Below are positions 38,937 through 47,643 of a stretch of 64,000 nucleotides of DNA, piece by piece. The position numbers and the translations under genes are program-made. The notes under the pieces were generated by a model, which saw nothing but the letters and a program-made list of their open reading frames with translations, had not been told where the DNA came from and did not search any database. Position 1 is the first letter of the stretch, and each line of letters begins with the position of its first letter. Location: positions 1,116,001-1,180,000 of the forward strand of contig JACKAQ010000001.1 in NCBI GenBank assembly GCA_020634975.1, given 5' to 3'. Origin of the DNA: JACKAQ01 sp020634975 [NCBI: Calditrichia bacterium] (GTDB lineage: Bacteria > Calditrichota > Calditrichia > RBG-13-44-9).

Positions 38937-41078
38937 TTATTCAGATTCAATAGTATTGCCTTTTGTGTCCAGCATAACTGGTTCACCGATACCAAGCTCC
39001 GTCATCCGGGGTGCCTGTGTTGCGGCATCGCCGACAATCAGGTAAACCATTTTGTCCGGGTGAATGTATTTTTTCGCCAACATCTGATGCTGCTCGGTGG
39101 TCATGTTTCGGGTAACCTGTGCTTCTTTTTTGATAAAATCTACCGGTTTACCATACATGGCGATATCTTCCAGCATGCTGCGCTGTGCATCCAGCGTTTC
39201 CAAACGGCGGGTGTTGGATTGGATCAACGCATCTTTGGTAAACATCAGGTCTTCTTCAGAAATGCCGTCGAGATATTTCCCGATTTCTTCTTTCACGATT
39301 TGGGCAGATTCCAGCGTCACGTTGGATTTTACACCCGATGATGCCAGGAAAAATCCCGGATTTATTGATCCGGTGAAGAAGGAACGCGCACCGTAAGTGT
39401 AGCCTTTTTCTTCACGTAAAATCATGTTTAATATGCCGTTAAAGCTGCCGCCGAGACGATAATTCATCACGCTTGCCGCATGATAATCGGCATCGGTTTC
39501 CGCCAAACCCAAATGTCCGGCAAAAACCTGCGATTGTTTTGCGTTGGGAATATCCACAAAATACAGCTGTGTTTTTTCCGTCATTTGCGGTGCCGGGAAT
39601 TCCGGGAATTTCACTTCTTTTTTCTGCCATTTTTTAGCCAGTTTTTCGAAATGTTTAACCGCATCTTTTTGGCCGAGCGCTCCGGCGATGCAAACATTGG
39701 CAACGGACGGCGAGAAATAATTGCTGTAATAGGCTTTCAGATCGGCGATGGTAATGTTTTCGACATCTTCGACATCGCCGGTGACCGGGCGACCCAGCAC
39801 ATTATCGTTGCCGTAAACCAACCGGCGGAACACCCGTCCGGCAACTGCCGATGGGTTAACGCTGTTGCGCTGAATGCCTTCGATGGTTTCCTGTTTGATG
39901 CGGGCAAATTCTTTTTCATCCCAACGCGGTTCCAGCAACATTTCCTGAAATAGCGCAAAAACCTGGTCAAATTTGGATGCCAGCGAATTGACGGTAAACG
40001 TAATCGATTCGCGACCGGTGCTGATGCGGATGCTCGCACCCAGTTTTTCGATGGCTTCTTCCAGTTCCTGCGGGGTTTTGTTTTTGGTGCCTTCCATCAT
40101 CACATCGCTAACGAGGTTGGCAACACCCATTTTGTTCAAATCATCCAGCAATGTGCCGCCTTTCAGCGTCATCGAAAATTCTACCAATGGCAACTCGCTG
40201 TTTTCGATGCCATACACTTTCAGCCCGTTTTTGTAGCTGTGCTCCCAAACTGCCGGAATGGTAATTTCCGGTGCGGGACCTTTGGCAGGTTCAACGGTGC
40301 GATCAAATGCGGTGGGCATTTTTTCCACCACAAAATCGGATGCCATCGATGCAGTTTCGGTCGTCGCATCGGCGGATTCTTCCTCAATTTTTTCCTCTAC
40401 AACCGGAAAACGCTCGGAATTTTCCGCAGTAAGTTCCGGTTTTCCTGCCGGCACAAAACTGGTGATCACGTACGGTTTATCTTTCAGATATTTGTTGTAA
40501 ACCGCCCAAATATCAGCGGAGGTTACATCCAGCGTATTTTGGATATCGTTGGTAATGAAATCCGGTGAACCGGCGTATTCGTTATAATATGCCAACTGAA
40601 ACGCTTTTGTAAACACGCTGTTGATGCCGTTGTAAAAATTGGTTTCGGTGCGGGCTTTGATACGGGCGAGATCATCTTCGGTGAATTTTTCCGTTTCGAA
40701 ACGCGTGAACGCTTCTTTCACGGCTTTTTCCACATCATCCAGATCGGAAGTGGGGAACGCGCGAACGCGGATGCGGAAATCACCGGCAATTTCGCTGCTG
40801 TTTTGCCGTGCGGAAACATCCGGCGCAAGCTGTTTTTCTTCGACCAGCACTTTGTAGAGCGGCGCTTTTTTGCCCTGAGACAGCAGATCGCCCAATAAAT
40901 CCAGCGCGTACGAATCTTTTTTGAATTGCGGCGCCGTCGGGAAAACCATGTTCATTTCCGGCGATTGTGCAAAATTATCTTCATGAAACGCGCGTTTGGT
41001 TTCCGTCAGCGATACCGGCATTGCCTTTGGTTCGGCAACTGCCGGGCTGGCTTTCAGCTCACCAAAATATTTTTGCAC
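38937..41078 (-). CDS. M16 peptidase, C-terminal fragment (frameshifted gene)
   Basis: This 713-codon open frame carries most of an M16 peptidase. It holds the end of the first M16 domain, then the second catalytic-like pair of domains (WEHSYKNGLKVYGIENSELP; VARRVFR-like segment VAGRVFRRLVYG; FAGHLGLAETDADYHAAS). As read it begins with GTG at 41078, but no Shine-Dalgarno site precedes it. Its first residues (QKYFGELKASP) continue directly from the fragment ending at 41135 once one base is restored at the T5 run 41148-41152. With the N-terminal part the protein is about 949 residues. It ends 75 bases before the terminator at 38833-38862. Confidence 0.8.
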   Translation of the reverse strand: MQKYFGELKASPAVAEPKAMPVSLTETKRAFHEDNFAQSPEMNMVFPTAPQFKKDSYALDLLGDLLSQGKKAPLYKVLVEEKQLAPDVSARQNSSEIAGDFRIRVRAFPTSDLDDVEKAVKEAFTRFETEKFTEDDLARIKARTETNFYNGINSVFTKAFQLAYYNEYAGSPDFITNDIQNTLDVTSADIWAVYNKYLKDKPYVITSFVPAGKPELTAENSERFPVVEEKIEEESADATTETASMASDFVVEKMPTAFDRTVEPAKGPAPEITIPAVWEHSYKNGLKVYGIENSELPLVEFSMTLKGGTLLDDLNKMGVANLVSDVMMEGTKNKTPQELEEAIEKLGASIRISTGRESITFTVNSLASKFDQVFALFQEMLLEPRWDEKEFARIKQETIEGIQRNSVNPSAVAGRVFRRLVYGNDNVLGRPVTGDVEDVENITIADLKAYYSNYFSPSVANVCIAGALGQKDAVKHFEKLAKKWQKKEVKFPEFPAPQMTEKTQLYFVDIPNAKQSQVFAGHLGLAETDADYHAASVMNYRLGGSFNGILNMILREEKGYTYGARSFFTGSINPGFFLASSGVKSNVTLESAQIVKEEIGKYLDGISEEDLMFTKDALIQSNTRRLETLDAQRSMLEDIAMYGKPVDFIKKEAQVTRNMTTEQHQMLAKKYIHPDKMVYLIVGDAATQAPRMTELGIGEPVMLDTKGNTIESE

Positions 41079-41134
41079 CCATGCTTTGGTTTGGGCTTCG
41101 TCAAAATCTCCGGCGATAACCAGCGTAGCGTTGT

Positions 41135-41785
41135 TCAGCCCATACCATTTTTGTAAAAATTGTGGATGTCTTCAATGGTTGCGTTCTGCAAATCTTCGAA
41201 CGAACCGATCACCTGCCAGTTATACGGATGCTGTTCGGGATACATCAATTTGTGGATCACATAATTGGTGTGGCCATATGGCACGTTATCCACCCGCTGG
41301 CGTTTTTCGTTTTGAACAACGTTCTGCTGATTTTGAAATGCTTCCATCGTTACCGTCGGCAGCAGAAAACCCATCCGGTCAGATTCCAGCCAGAGCACCA
41401 TTTCCAGCGCATTTTTGGGCACTACTTCGTAATAAATGGTGCCGTCTTCCCATGTTCCGCCGTTCAGCGTACCACCGGCACCCTGAATTTTGCGGAAGAA
41501 CTGATCCTGCCCAACGTGTTGCGATTCCTGAAATAACATGTGTTCAAACAGGTGGGCAAAACCGGTGCGTCCCACTTCTTCGCGGTTGGAGCCAACGTGG
41601 AAAAGGATTGCCACAGCGGTAATCGGGTCGGAGCGATCTTCGTGTAAAATCACCTCCAAACCATTGTCCAGCTTGTATTTCTGGTAATCAATTTTCAATG
41701 CTGTATCCTGTGCAACGGCCGTTGCACCCAACAGCATTAGCATCGCCAGAACAATTAGCGATGCAGCATTTTGTCTGAAATTCAT
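41135..41785 (-). CDS. M16 peptidase, N-terminal fragment with signal peptide and zinc site
   Basis: The ATG at 41785 (GGAGG upstream) begins a signal peptide ending ATAVAQ (residue 26), then the M16 domain with the HLFEH inverted zinc motif (residues 78-82) and the downstream NEKRQRVDNVPYGHTNY glutamate region. It ends prematurely at FYKNGMG. In M16 peptidases the text continues FYKKWYGLNNATLVIAGD, and exactly that is encoded in the next frame if one A is added at 41148-41152. M16 enzymes of this type are exported metallopeptidases. The catalytic half is intact in sequence, but the protein as read would be cut after 216 residues. Confidence 0.8.
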   Translation of the reverse strand: MNFRQNAASLIVLAMLMLLGATAVAQDTALKIDYQKYKLDNGLEVILHEDRSDPITAVAILFHVGSNREEVGRTGFAHLFEHMLFQESQHVGQDQFFRKIQGAGGTLNGGTWEDGTIYYEVVPKNALEMVLWLESDRMGFLLPTVTMEAFQNQQNVVQNEKRQRVDNVPYGHTNYVIHKLMYPEQHPYNWQVIGSFEDLQNATIEDIHNFYKNGMG

Positions 41786-41984
41786 AACGCCTCCATTCGA
41801 TGTTGATACGATGACGGACATTCGCCCGCACTATTTTTATAAAAATATCAAGATTTTTCTTTACGTAACATTCGTTTCCGGGATTCATAAAATTTATTTT
41901 TTCAACGGATGAACGGCAATTCACAGATCTCAAAAAAACCCAACGATTGCGAGCGACAGGCTATCCGGGAGGGAAAAATATCTT

Positions 41985-42263
41985 TTAAAAATTGCTGATA
42001 TTATTTTCAAGAAAATGAACTTCACTATCGATGACACCCGCGGTTTTGTCAGCTTTTTTCCCTTCCGGGGCGTTGATAAATGCTTTCGCAGCGCTGATGT
42101 TGCTAACCTGAAACACGTAAAAAATATTGTTCGGGTCATCCAATTCCCGCCAAAAATGGACCAAATAAAGCCCTGCACCACGGTGCTCACCCTGATTGGA
42201 ATCAAAAACCTTTTTCCATTTCGCAAAATCAGCAACGCGATTCCGGCACAATAAATAAAACAT
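41985..42263 (-). CDS. ABM-like dimeric alpha/beta-barrel protein
   Basis: This 92-residue protein begins MFYLLCRNRVADFAKWKKVF and has DDPNNIFYVFQVSNISAAKA followed by EVHFLEN. The pattern (VxDFAKWKxxFD, then DDPNxxxxxF, then a C-terminal EVHFLE strand) matches small cyclase-like or antibiotic-monooxygenase-like proteins that form dimeric barrels. Their functions vary, so the reaction is not known. It is a single short gene between the M16 peptidase and the permease terminator. Confidence 0.65.
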   Translation of the reverse strand: MFYLLCRNRVADFAKWKKVFDSNQGEHRGAGLYLVHFWRELDDPNNIFYVFQVSNISAAKAFINAPEGKKADKTAGVIDSEVHFLENNISNF

Positions 42264-42588
42264 CGTTCAAAAACCTCATTCTATTTTTTCGATATGTTTA
42301 ACACCTGCAACAAACGATTGTTTCTTGCGATTACGAAAAATATAGAACTCTCAGAATCAGATGAATATAAAGATTTTGAACCGCAATGTAAAACCTGAAT
42401 AAACATTCCGGCATTTCTAATAAAGGAAAACTGTCGGGAAGGATTTGGGTCTGTCGATCAATATTTTGAGGGAGTGCCCGGGAAATCGATCGAAAAAAAG
42501 GTAATTTTTGCAACAAAATTGCGGAATCCCGTGCGAAAAAAAACACCGCTGTCCGGGATTCCGCAAAATACGGGGGATCAGCAAAAAA
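42264..42588. other. intergenic region ahead of the small barrel gene, with permease terminator
   Basis: No gene was supported. Positions 42519-42566 hold a terminator for the permease gene. The rest is AT-rich, with a short open frame at 42331-42546 that has no ribosome-binding site or recognisable family. The promoter of the 42263 gene was not clear. Confidence 0.5.
42511..42566 (-). terminator. terminator of the 44997-42589 permease gene
   Basis: TTGCGGAATCCCG (42519-42531) and CGGGATTCCGCAA (42554-42566) form a 13-bp perfect stem around a 22-base loop. On the minus strand it is followed by TTTTGTTGC. It lies 22 bases past the permease stop and probably ends that unit. Confidence 0.7.
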
Positions 42589-44997
42589 TTATTCGTATCG
42601 CAACGATTTTACCGGATTGGCAATTGCCGCCCGAACAGACTGGAAACTGACCGTGAACAGTGCGATGAGCAACACCAAAAGCCCGGCACCAACAAAAATC
42701 CACAGCGACAAATTGAACCGATATGCAAAATCCTGCAGCCAGTTGTTCATCGTAAACCATGCGACCGGCGTTGCGAAAAGAAAAGCCACAATCACCAGCT
42801 TAAGAAAATCCTGCGACAATAACGAAATAATACTTCCAACCGAAGCCCCAAGCACCTTGCGAATCCCGATTTCTTTGGTGCGCTGCTCTGCGGTAAACGC
42901 TGCTAAACCAAACAAACCGAGGCATGCGATAAATATTGCCAGCCCGGAAAATACGCCCATCATTTCCCGCGCTTGCTGTTCTTTTTCATAAAATTTGGCA
43001 ATTTCATCATCCAGAAATTTGTATTCGAATGGAAATGCCGGCATAAACTCCGCCCACACTTTTTTGAGGTGCGCCAGCGATTCGTCAATTTTATCCGGCT
43101 GAACCGCAACGGTAACCCGGTAAAAATGGTTTGGCCAATAGCCAAAAAGAATCGGTGAAATCGGCTGTTGAAGCGATTGATTGTGAAAATCCTTCACCAC
43201 GCCAACCACTTCGCCGGTAATGCTGTTCATCCCGATGGGTAACATTTTACCAAGCGCTTCCTGCGGATCAAAAATTCCCCATTTGTGAAGCGTTGTTTCG
43301 TTGATTAGAATTTCTGCGCGTTCTTCGATGGGTAAATTTCCATCAAGCGCACGTCCGGCAACCAGTTGCAAACCGAACTGTTCGAGATAATCTTCATCAA
43401 TCAAATAGAGGCTGATGTTAAATCGTTTTGACGATTCCCGCCCTTCGGGGTATGCGCTGGTGCCAAAATTAAACCCGCCCAACGGCGGTTTGAACGCGGC
43501 AGTAACGCCGGTGATTCCGGAATATTGCATCACTTCGGCTTTCAGCGATTGGTAATCTTTCCGGGCTTCGTCGGTTTGGATGGGCAATACAATTTTCGCA
43601 GATTTTTTGAAACCGAGCTCGGCATTTTGCATGTAGCGAAGTTGCCCGTTGATCACCATCGTTGCGATAATCAACACGATCGTCAGCGAAAATTGCAGCA
43701 CCACCAAAATTTTCCGCAAAAACAACGCTCCGCCAGCCTTATTCTGGATTTTTTTCAACCCTTTCAGCACCAGCACCGGCTGAAATGCGGATAAATAAAA
43801 CGCCGGATACGCACCGGCAACCAACCCCGTGAACAGGCTGAGCAGCAAAAATCCGCCGAGCACATCCCAATTTGCCAACCAGTCGAACGGAATTTCTTTT
43901 CCGGCCAGTTTCTCAAACAGCGGTAAAAATAATTCTGTCAGCCCGAACGCGATAATCAACGCCAGGGTTGTCAACAGCAGGGCTTCGCCGATAAATTGCG
44001 TAATAAGCTGTCCGCGCATCGCGCCGAGGGTTTTGCGCATCCCCACTTCTTTGGCGCGTCCGGCGGAACGAGCGGTCGCCAGATTCATAAAATTGATGCA
44101 GGCGATGCCCAAAATCAACAACCCGATGCCGCCGAGCAGCCACAACAAATACATCGGCGTGCTGCCATCCATTTCGCCATCGAAATTCGATTTCAAATGA
44201 ATATCCAGCATTGGCTGCAGCAAAACTTCGCGTTTGCGCAATTGGGAATCGTCGGTGTATTTGTCCATCAATCCGGCGATGTTCGCGGAAAGCTGCGTCA
44301 CATTTGTGCCTTCGGGAATCAGCACATAATTGTAATTCCCGATATATGCGCCCCACTGATAGGTCGGGTCCCAACCCAGCAGCGACTGGATATCGGAATG
44401 GTGCGAAGCGATGAAATCGTATTGAATATGCGATTGCAACGGCGCTTCGGATACGATGCCGGTGATCAAAAAATCGACCGCATTATCCAGCCGCAGCGTT
44501 TTTCCGATAGGATTTTCAGCGCCGAAATATTTGGTGGCCATCTGTTGCGTCAAAACCATTGTGTTCGGTTCCTGCAACGCAGTTTGCGGATCACCCTGTA
44601 ACAAGGGGAATGTGAACACTTTGAAAACATTGGGCTTAGCAAACATTATCCGTTCTTCGAAAAACTTGTTTTCACCGTGGGTTACCAGAAAATTGCCGGG
44701 ATACAAAATGCTGCAAATATCGCCGATTTCCGGGTGATCGGTTTTTAGCGCCTCAGCCAGCGGAAACGGGTTGAGCACCACAGTTTCGATGCCTTCGCTT
44801 TCTTCGGTGCGGATTATCACACGGTAAATCCGGTCTGCATTTTCGTGGAATTTGTCGAAATTCAGCTCGTTGCGAATGAACAACATGATCAGCAGGCAGC
44901 ACGCCAACCCCACCGCCAGCCCGATCACATTTATCAGCGAATACAATTTCTGTTTGCTCAAATTGCGCAACGCAATTTTCAGATAATTTTTTAACAT
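42589..44997 (-). CDS. FtsX-like permease of the MacB type (two-block form)
   Basis: This 802-residue membrane protein starts MLKNYLKIALRNLSKQKLY with a membrane helix at about 19-42, then an extracytoplasmic MacB-PCD domain (about 50-240) and a three-helix FtsX block near 280-420. A second similar block follows: PCD about 450-640, then helices 670-795 ending FTVSFQSVRAAIANPVKSLRYE. The DEKEIGIRKVLGA-type loops (RAKEVGMRKTLGAMRG; RTKEIGIRKVLGASVG) mark both blocks. Such permeases pair with an ATPase to move lipoproteins or peptides, but no ATPase gene lies near. ATG at 44997 is used. A paralog follows upstream at 47478. Confidence 0.9.
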   Translation of the reverse strand: MLKNYLKIALRNLSKQKLYSLINVIGLAVGLACCLLIMLFIRNELNFDKFHENADRIYRVIIRTEESEGIETVVLNPFPLAEALKTDHPEIGDICSILYPGNFLVTHGENKFFEERIMFAKPNVFKVFTFPLLQGDPQTALQEPNTMVLTQQMATKYFGAENPIGKTLRLDNAVDFLITGIVSEAPLQSHIQYDFIASHHSDIQSLLGWDPTYQWGAYIGNYNYVLIPEGTNVTQLSANIAGLMDKYTDDSQLRKREVLLQPMLDIHLKSNFDGEMDGSTPMYLLWLLGGIGLLILGIACINFMNLATARSAGRAKEVGMRKTLGAMRGQLITQFIGEALLLTTLALIIAFGLTELFLPLFEKLAGKEIPFDWLANWDVLGGFLLLSLFTGLVAGAYPAFYLSAFQPVLVLKGLKKIQNKAGGALFLRKILVVLQFSLTIVLIIATMVINGQLRYMQNAELGFKKSAKIVLPIQTDEARKDYQSLKAEVMQYSGITGVTAAFKPPLGGFNFGTSAYPEGRESSKRFNISLYLIDEDYLEQFGLQLVAGRALDGNLPIEERAEILINETTLHKWGIFDPQEALGKMLPIGMNSITGEVVGVVKDFHNQSLQQPISPILFGYWPNHFYRVTVAVQPDKIDESLAHLKKVWAEFMPAFPFEYKFLDDEIAKFYEKEQQAREMMGVFSGLAIFIACLGLFGLAAFTAEQRTKEIGIRKVLGASVGSIISLLSQDFLKLVIVAFLFATPVAWFTMNNWLQDFAYRFNLSLWIFVGAGLLVLLIALFTVSFQSVRAAIANPVKSLRYE

Positions 44998-45048
44998 GCC
45001 GGATTTCCAGTATTTAAAATGTGTGTGTTTCGGTTTCACCCGATTGGA

Positions 45049-47478
45049 TTATTCGTATCGCAGCGATTTTACCGGATTGGTGAACGCCGCGCGAATCGCC
45101 TGCGAACTGACCGTGAACAACGCAACCAAAACCACCAGTACGCCTGCGGCAACAAACACCCAAACCGAAAGATCGATCCGGTAGGCAAAATTTTGCAACC
45201 ATTGGCTGGCAATACCGTACGACAGCGGCCATGCGATCAGATTGGCGATGGCTACCAAAATCAAAAATTCGCGGGCAATCAGCGAAATTATATTCGGTGC
45301 AGATGCGCCGAGCACTTTGCGAATCCCGATTTCTTTGGTGCGACGGGTAACGGCCAGCGCAGCCAATCCGAGCAATCCCAAACAGGAAATGAGAATCGCA
45401 AAAAAGGAAGCGTAGCCGATAATCTGGCTCCATTGCTCTTCACTTTTGTATTGTTTGTCTAATTCTTCATCCAAAAAAGCGTATTTGAAGGGCTGATCCG
45501 GCACCAACGTTTCCCACGTATCTTTCAGAAAATCAACAGTTTGGGGCATCTCTGATGGGCGTATGCGCGCCAGCACCCGGTACATTCGGTGATAATCCGG
45601 GTTGTTGTGCAACACCAGCGGCTCAATTTCGCGATGCATCGAATCGATGTGAAAATCGCGCACCACACCCACAATCACCGGCGGTTCCTGATTGTCATCC
45701 AAATCGAGCAGTTGCTGACCGAGCGCCTGTTCGTTTGTCCAGTTAAGTTTTTTCACATATGCTTCGTTTACGAGCACCGCCAGTGTGGCATCGGTTGCCA
45801 TTTCCGAAGAAATATTGCGCCCTGCCAGCAGATCGATATCCAGCGTTTTGAGATAATCTTCATCCACCCGGATAAGCCGGACAACCACCCACTCGCCCTT
45901 GTCGTTTTTTGTTCCGCGCATGGATTTGCCGGAAGTGAACGCACGATCGCTGCCGGTTGCGGTCACGATGTTATCATTTTTTAAAATTTGCTGTTTGTAG
46001 AGTTCGTACACATTATCCGTATTTTCGTGCGGCATATCGACAACCACAACGGCATCCGTCGCGAAACCGGTATCTTTATGGCGCATAAAATCCAGTTGCT
46101 GAACAATCACCAGTGTAATGATGATCAGGCTAACCGACAGCACGTATTGAACCAGCACCATTCCCCGGGTGAAACGGTTGCGACCGCCAACGCTCAAATC
46201 CCCTTTGAATACAGCAACCGGTGAAAATCGCGATAAAATAATTGCCGGATAGCTGCCGGCCATTAATCCGGTGACAATCAAAATACCGAACAATATTCCA
46301 ATCGAATTCAGGTTTTCTAAATTGAATAAAGACAAAGACTTCTGCGACATTGCGTTGAAAACGGGCAGCAGCAATTCGGCAACGCCGATTCCCAAAACCA
46401 ATGCCAGCGCAGTGAGCAACAGGGCTTCGCCCCAAAACTGGAGCATCAACTGTTGGCGATACGCGCCCAACGCTTTGCGAACGCCAACTTCCATCGCGCG
46501 GGTAGTGGAACGCCCGATCGACAACGTCGTAAAATTGATGCAGGCGATAAACAGCACCAGAAATGCAATCGCCGATAAAATGTAGGAATAGATCGGTTTG
46601 CTGAATTCCGTGTAATTGCTGTTGACCGATTGATCGAGATAAACATCCGTGAGCGGTTGCAAATGTAGCGAGAAAAATTCCCGGTAGCGTGCCGGTTCCA
46701 GTTCATCGTTGGTTTCCGCAATCCGGGCACCGAGGTTCGCATCAATCAACGCGGATAGCGATGTTTCCATATTTTCAAGATTTGTGCCGGGTTTCAATTG
46801 CAGATAAATCGTGGTTTCGCCCATATCGTTGTTATTTTTGCCATACAGCTTCACATTGTCCAACGGCGTCAGCATATCAAATTGCAGTGATGATAACGAC
46901 GTCACATTTTCCATCACGCCGGTAACGGTGTAATCTTTTGCCTCACTGCCATGAAAACGCAATACATGGCCGAGCAAACCCGGATAATCGCCGTTAATTT
47001 CCGGGAAAAATTTATCCGCGACCTCTTTTGAAATCACAACCGCATCCGGTTGCGACAATGCAGTTGCGGGATCACCGGCGATCAGCGGAAAACTGAACAT
47101 GTTCAGAAAATCTTTTTCAACCTGCCCAAAATGCTGCTGAAATGACAAATCGGCTCCATACGAAATCCACGTTCGCGATTTGACAAAACCGCTGGCAGCA
47201 ACAACCCCAGGCACCGATTCATGTATCGTTTGGGGAAACGTGTGCGGGAAAAGCGTGTTCCGATAGATTTCGCCGCTGTCGTCTTTTTGAGCGATCACCA
47301 GCCGGTACAAATTGTCCGCATTCGCGTGAAAGGCATCGTGCGACCACTCCTCCTGCACAAATAAAAAAATGAAAATGCAGCAAGCAATCCCGATGGACAA
47401 TCCCAACACGTTAATAAATGTGTATATTTTTTGTTTCAGCAAACTGCGAAATGCAATTTTGAGATAATTCTTCAACAT
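45049..47478 (-). CDS. FtsX-like permease of the MacB type, paralog of its neighbour
   Basis: This 809-residue protein starts MLKNYLKIAFRSLLKQKIYT and has the same two-block layout: first membrane helix at about 20-44, periplasmic domain, GVRKALGAYRQQ loop, three-helix block near 290-420, then second block with RTKEIGIRKVLGASAP and ending FTNPVKSLRYE. The two proteins are clearly related over their whole length. It lies 51 bases upstream of the 44997 gene, so both probably come from one duplication and one operon. The ATG has an acceptable site upstream. No ATPase is adjacent. Confidence 0.9.
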   Translation of the reverse strand: MLKNYLKIAFRSLLKQKIYTFINVLGLSIGIACCIFIFLFVQEEWSHDAFHANADNLYRLVIAQKDDSGEIYRNTLFPHTFPQTIHESVPGVVAASGFVKSRTWISYGADLSFQQHFGQVEKDFLNMFSFPLIAGDPATALSQPDAVVISKEVADKFFPEINGDYPGLLGHVLRFHGSEAKDYTVTGVMENVTSLSSLQFDMLTPLDNVKLYGKNNNDMGETTIYLQLKPGTNLENMETSLSALIDANLGARIAETNDELEPARYREFFSLHLQPLTDVYLDQSVNSNYTEFSKPIYSYILSAIAFLVLFIACINFTTLSIGRSTTRAMEVGVRKALGAYRQQLMLQFWGEALLLTALALVLGIGVAELLLPVFNAMSQKSLSLFNLENLNSIGILFGILIVTGLMAGSYPAIILSRFSPVAVFKGDLSVGGRNRFTRGMVLVQYVLSVSLIIITLVIVQQLDFMRHKDTGFATDAVVVVDMPHENTDNVYELYKQQILKNDNIVTATGSDRAFTSGKSMRGTKNDKGEWVVVRLIRVDEDYLKTLDIDLLAGRNISSEMATDATLAVLVNEAYVKKLNWTNEQALGQQLLDLDDNQEPPVIVGVVRDFHIDSMHREIEPLVLHNNPDYHRMYRVLARIRPSEMPQTVDFLKDTWETLVPDQPFKYAFLDEELDKQYKSEEQWSQIIGYASFFAILISCLGLLGLAALAVTRRTKEIGIRKVLGASAPNIISLIAREFLILVAIANLIAWPLSYGIASQWLQNFAYRIDLSVWVFVAAGVLVVLVALFTVSSQAIRAAFTNPVKSLRYE

Positions 47479-47643
47479 GATACAACCTCTCAGAAAAACC
47501 GTTTTTGAAAGATGCGCGATTTACACATTAGTTCAACCACGACTTAATCAACAAACGTGCCATCGTTGTTTTTATTGAATTTAAATGATTTTTGGAGGAG
47601 TTTTTTTATCAAAAATGTTCGGCGGGAAACAGCACCTGTCCGA

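Noticed and set aside
38708-38995. Minus-strand open frame of 95 residues near the M16 gene
   Set aside because: It overlaps the M16 coding end and the 38833-38862 terminator hairpin, which would make no sense inside a gene.
42331-42546. Minus-strand open frame of 71 residues ahead of the small barrel gene
   Set aside because: It overlaps the 42519-42566 hairpin, has no ribosome-binding site and no family match.
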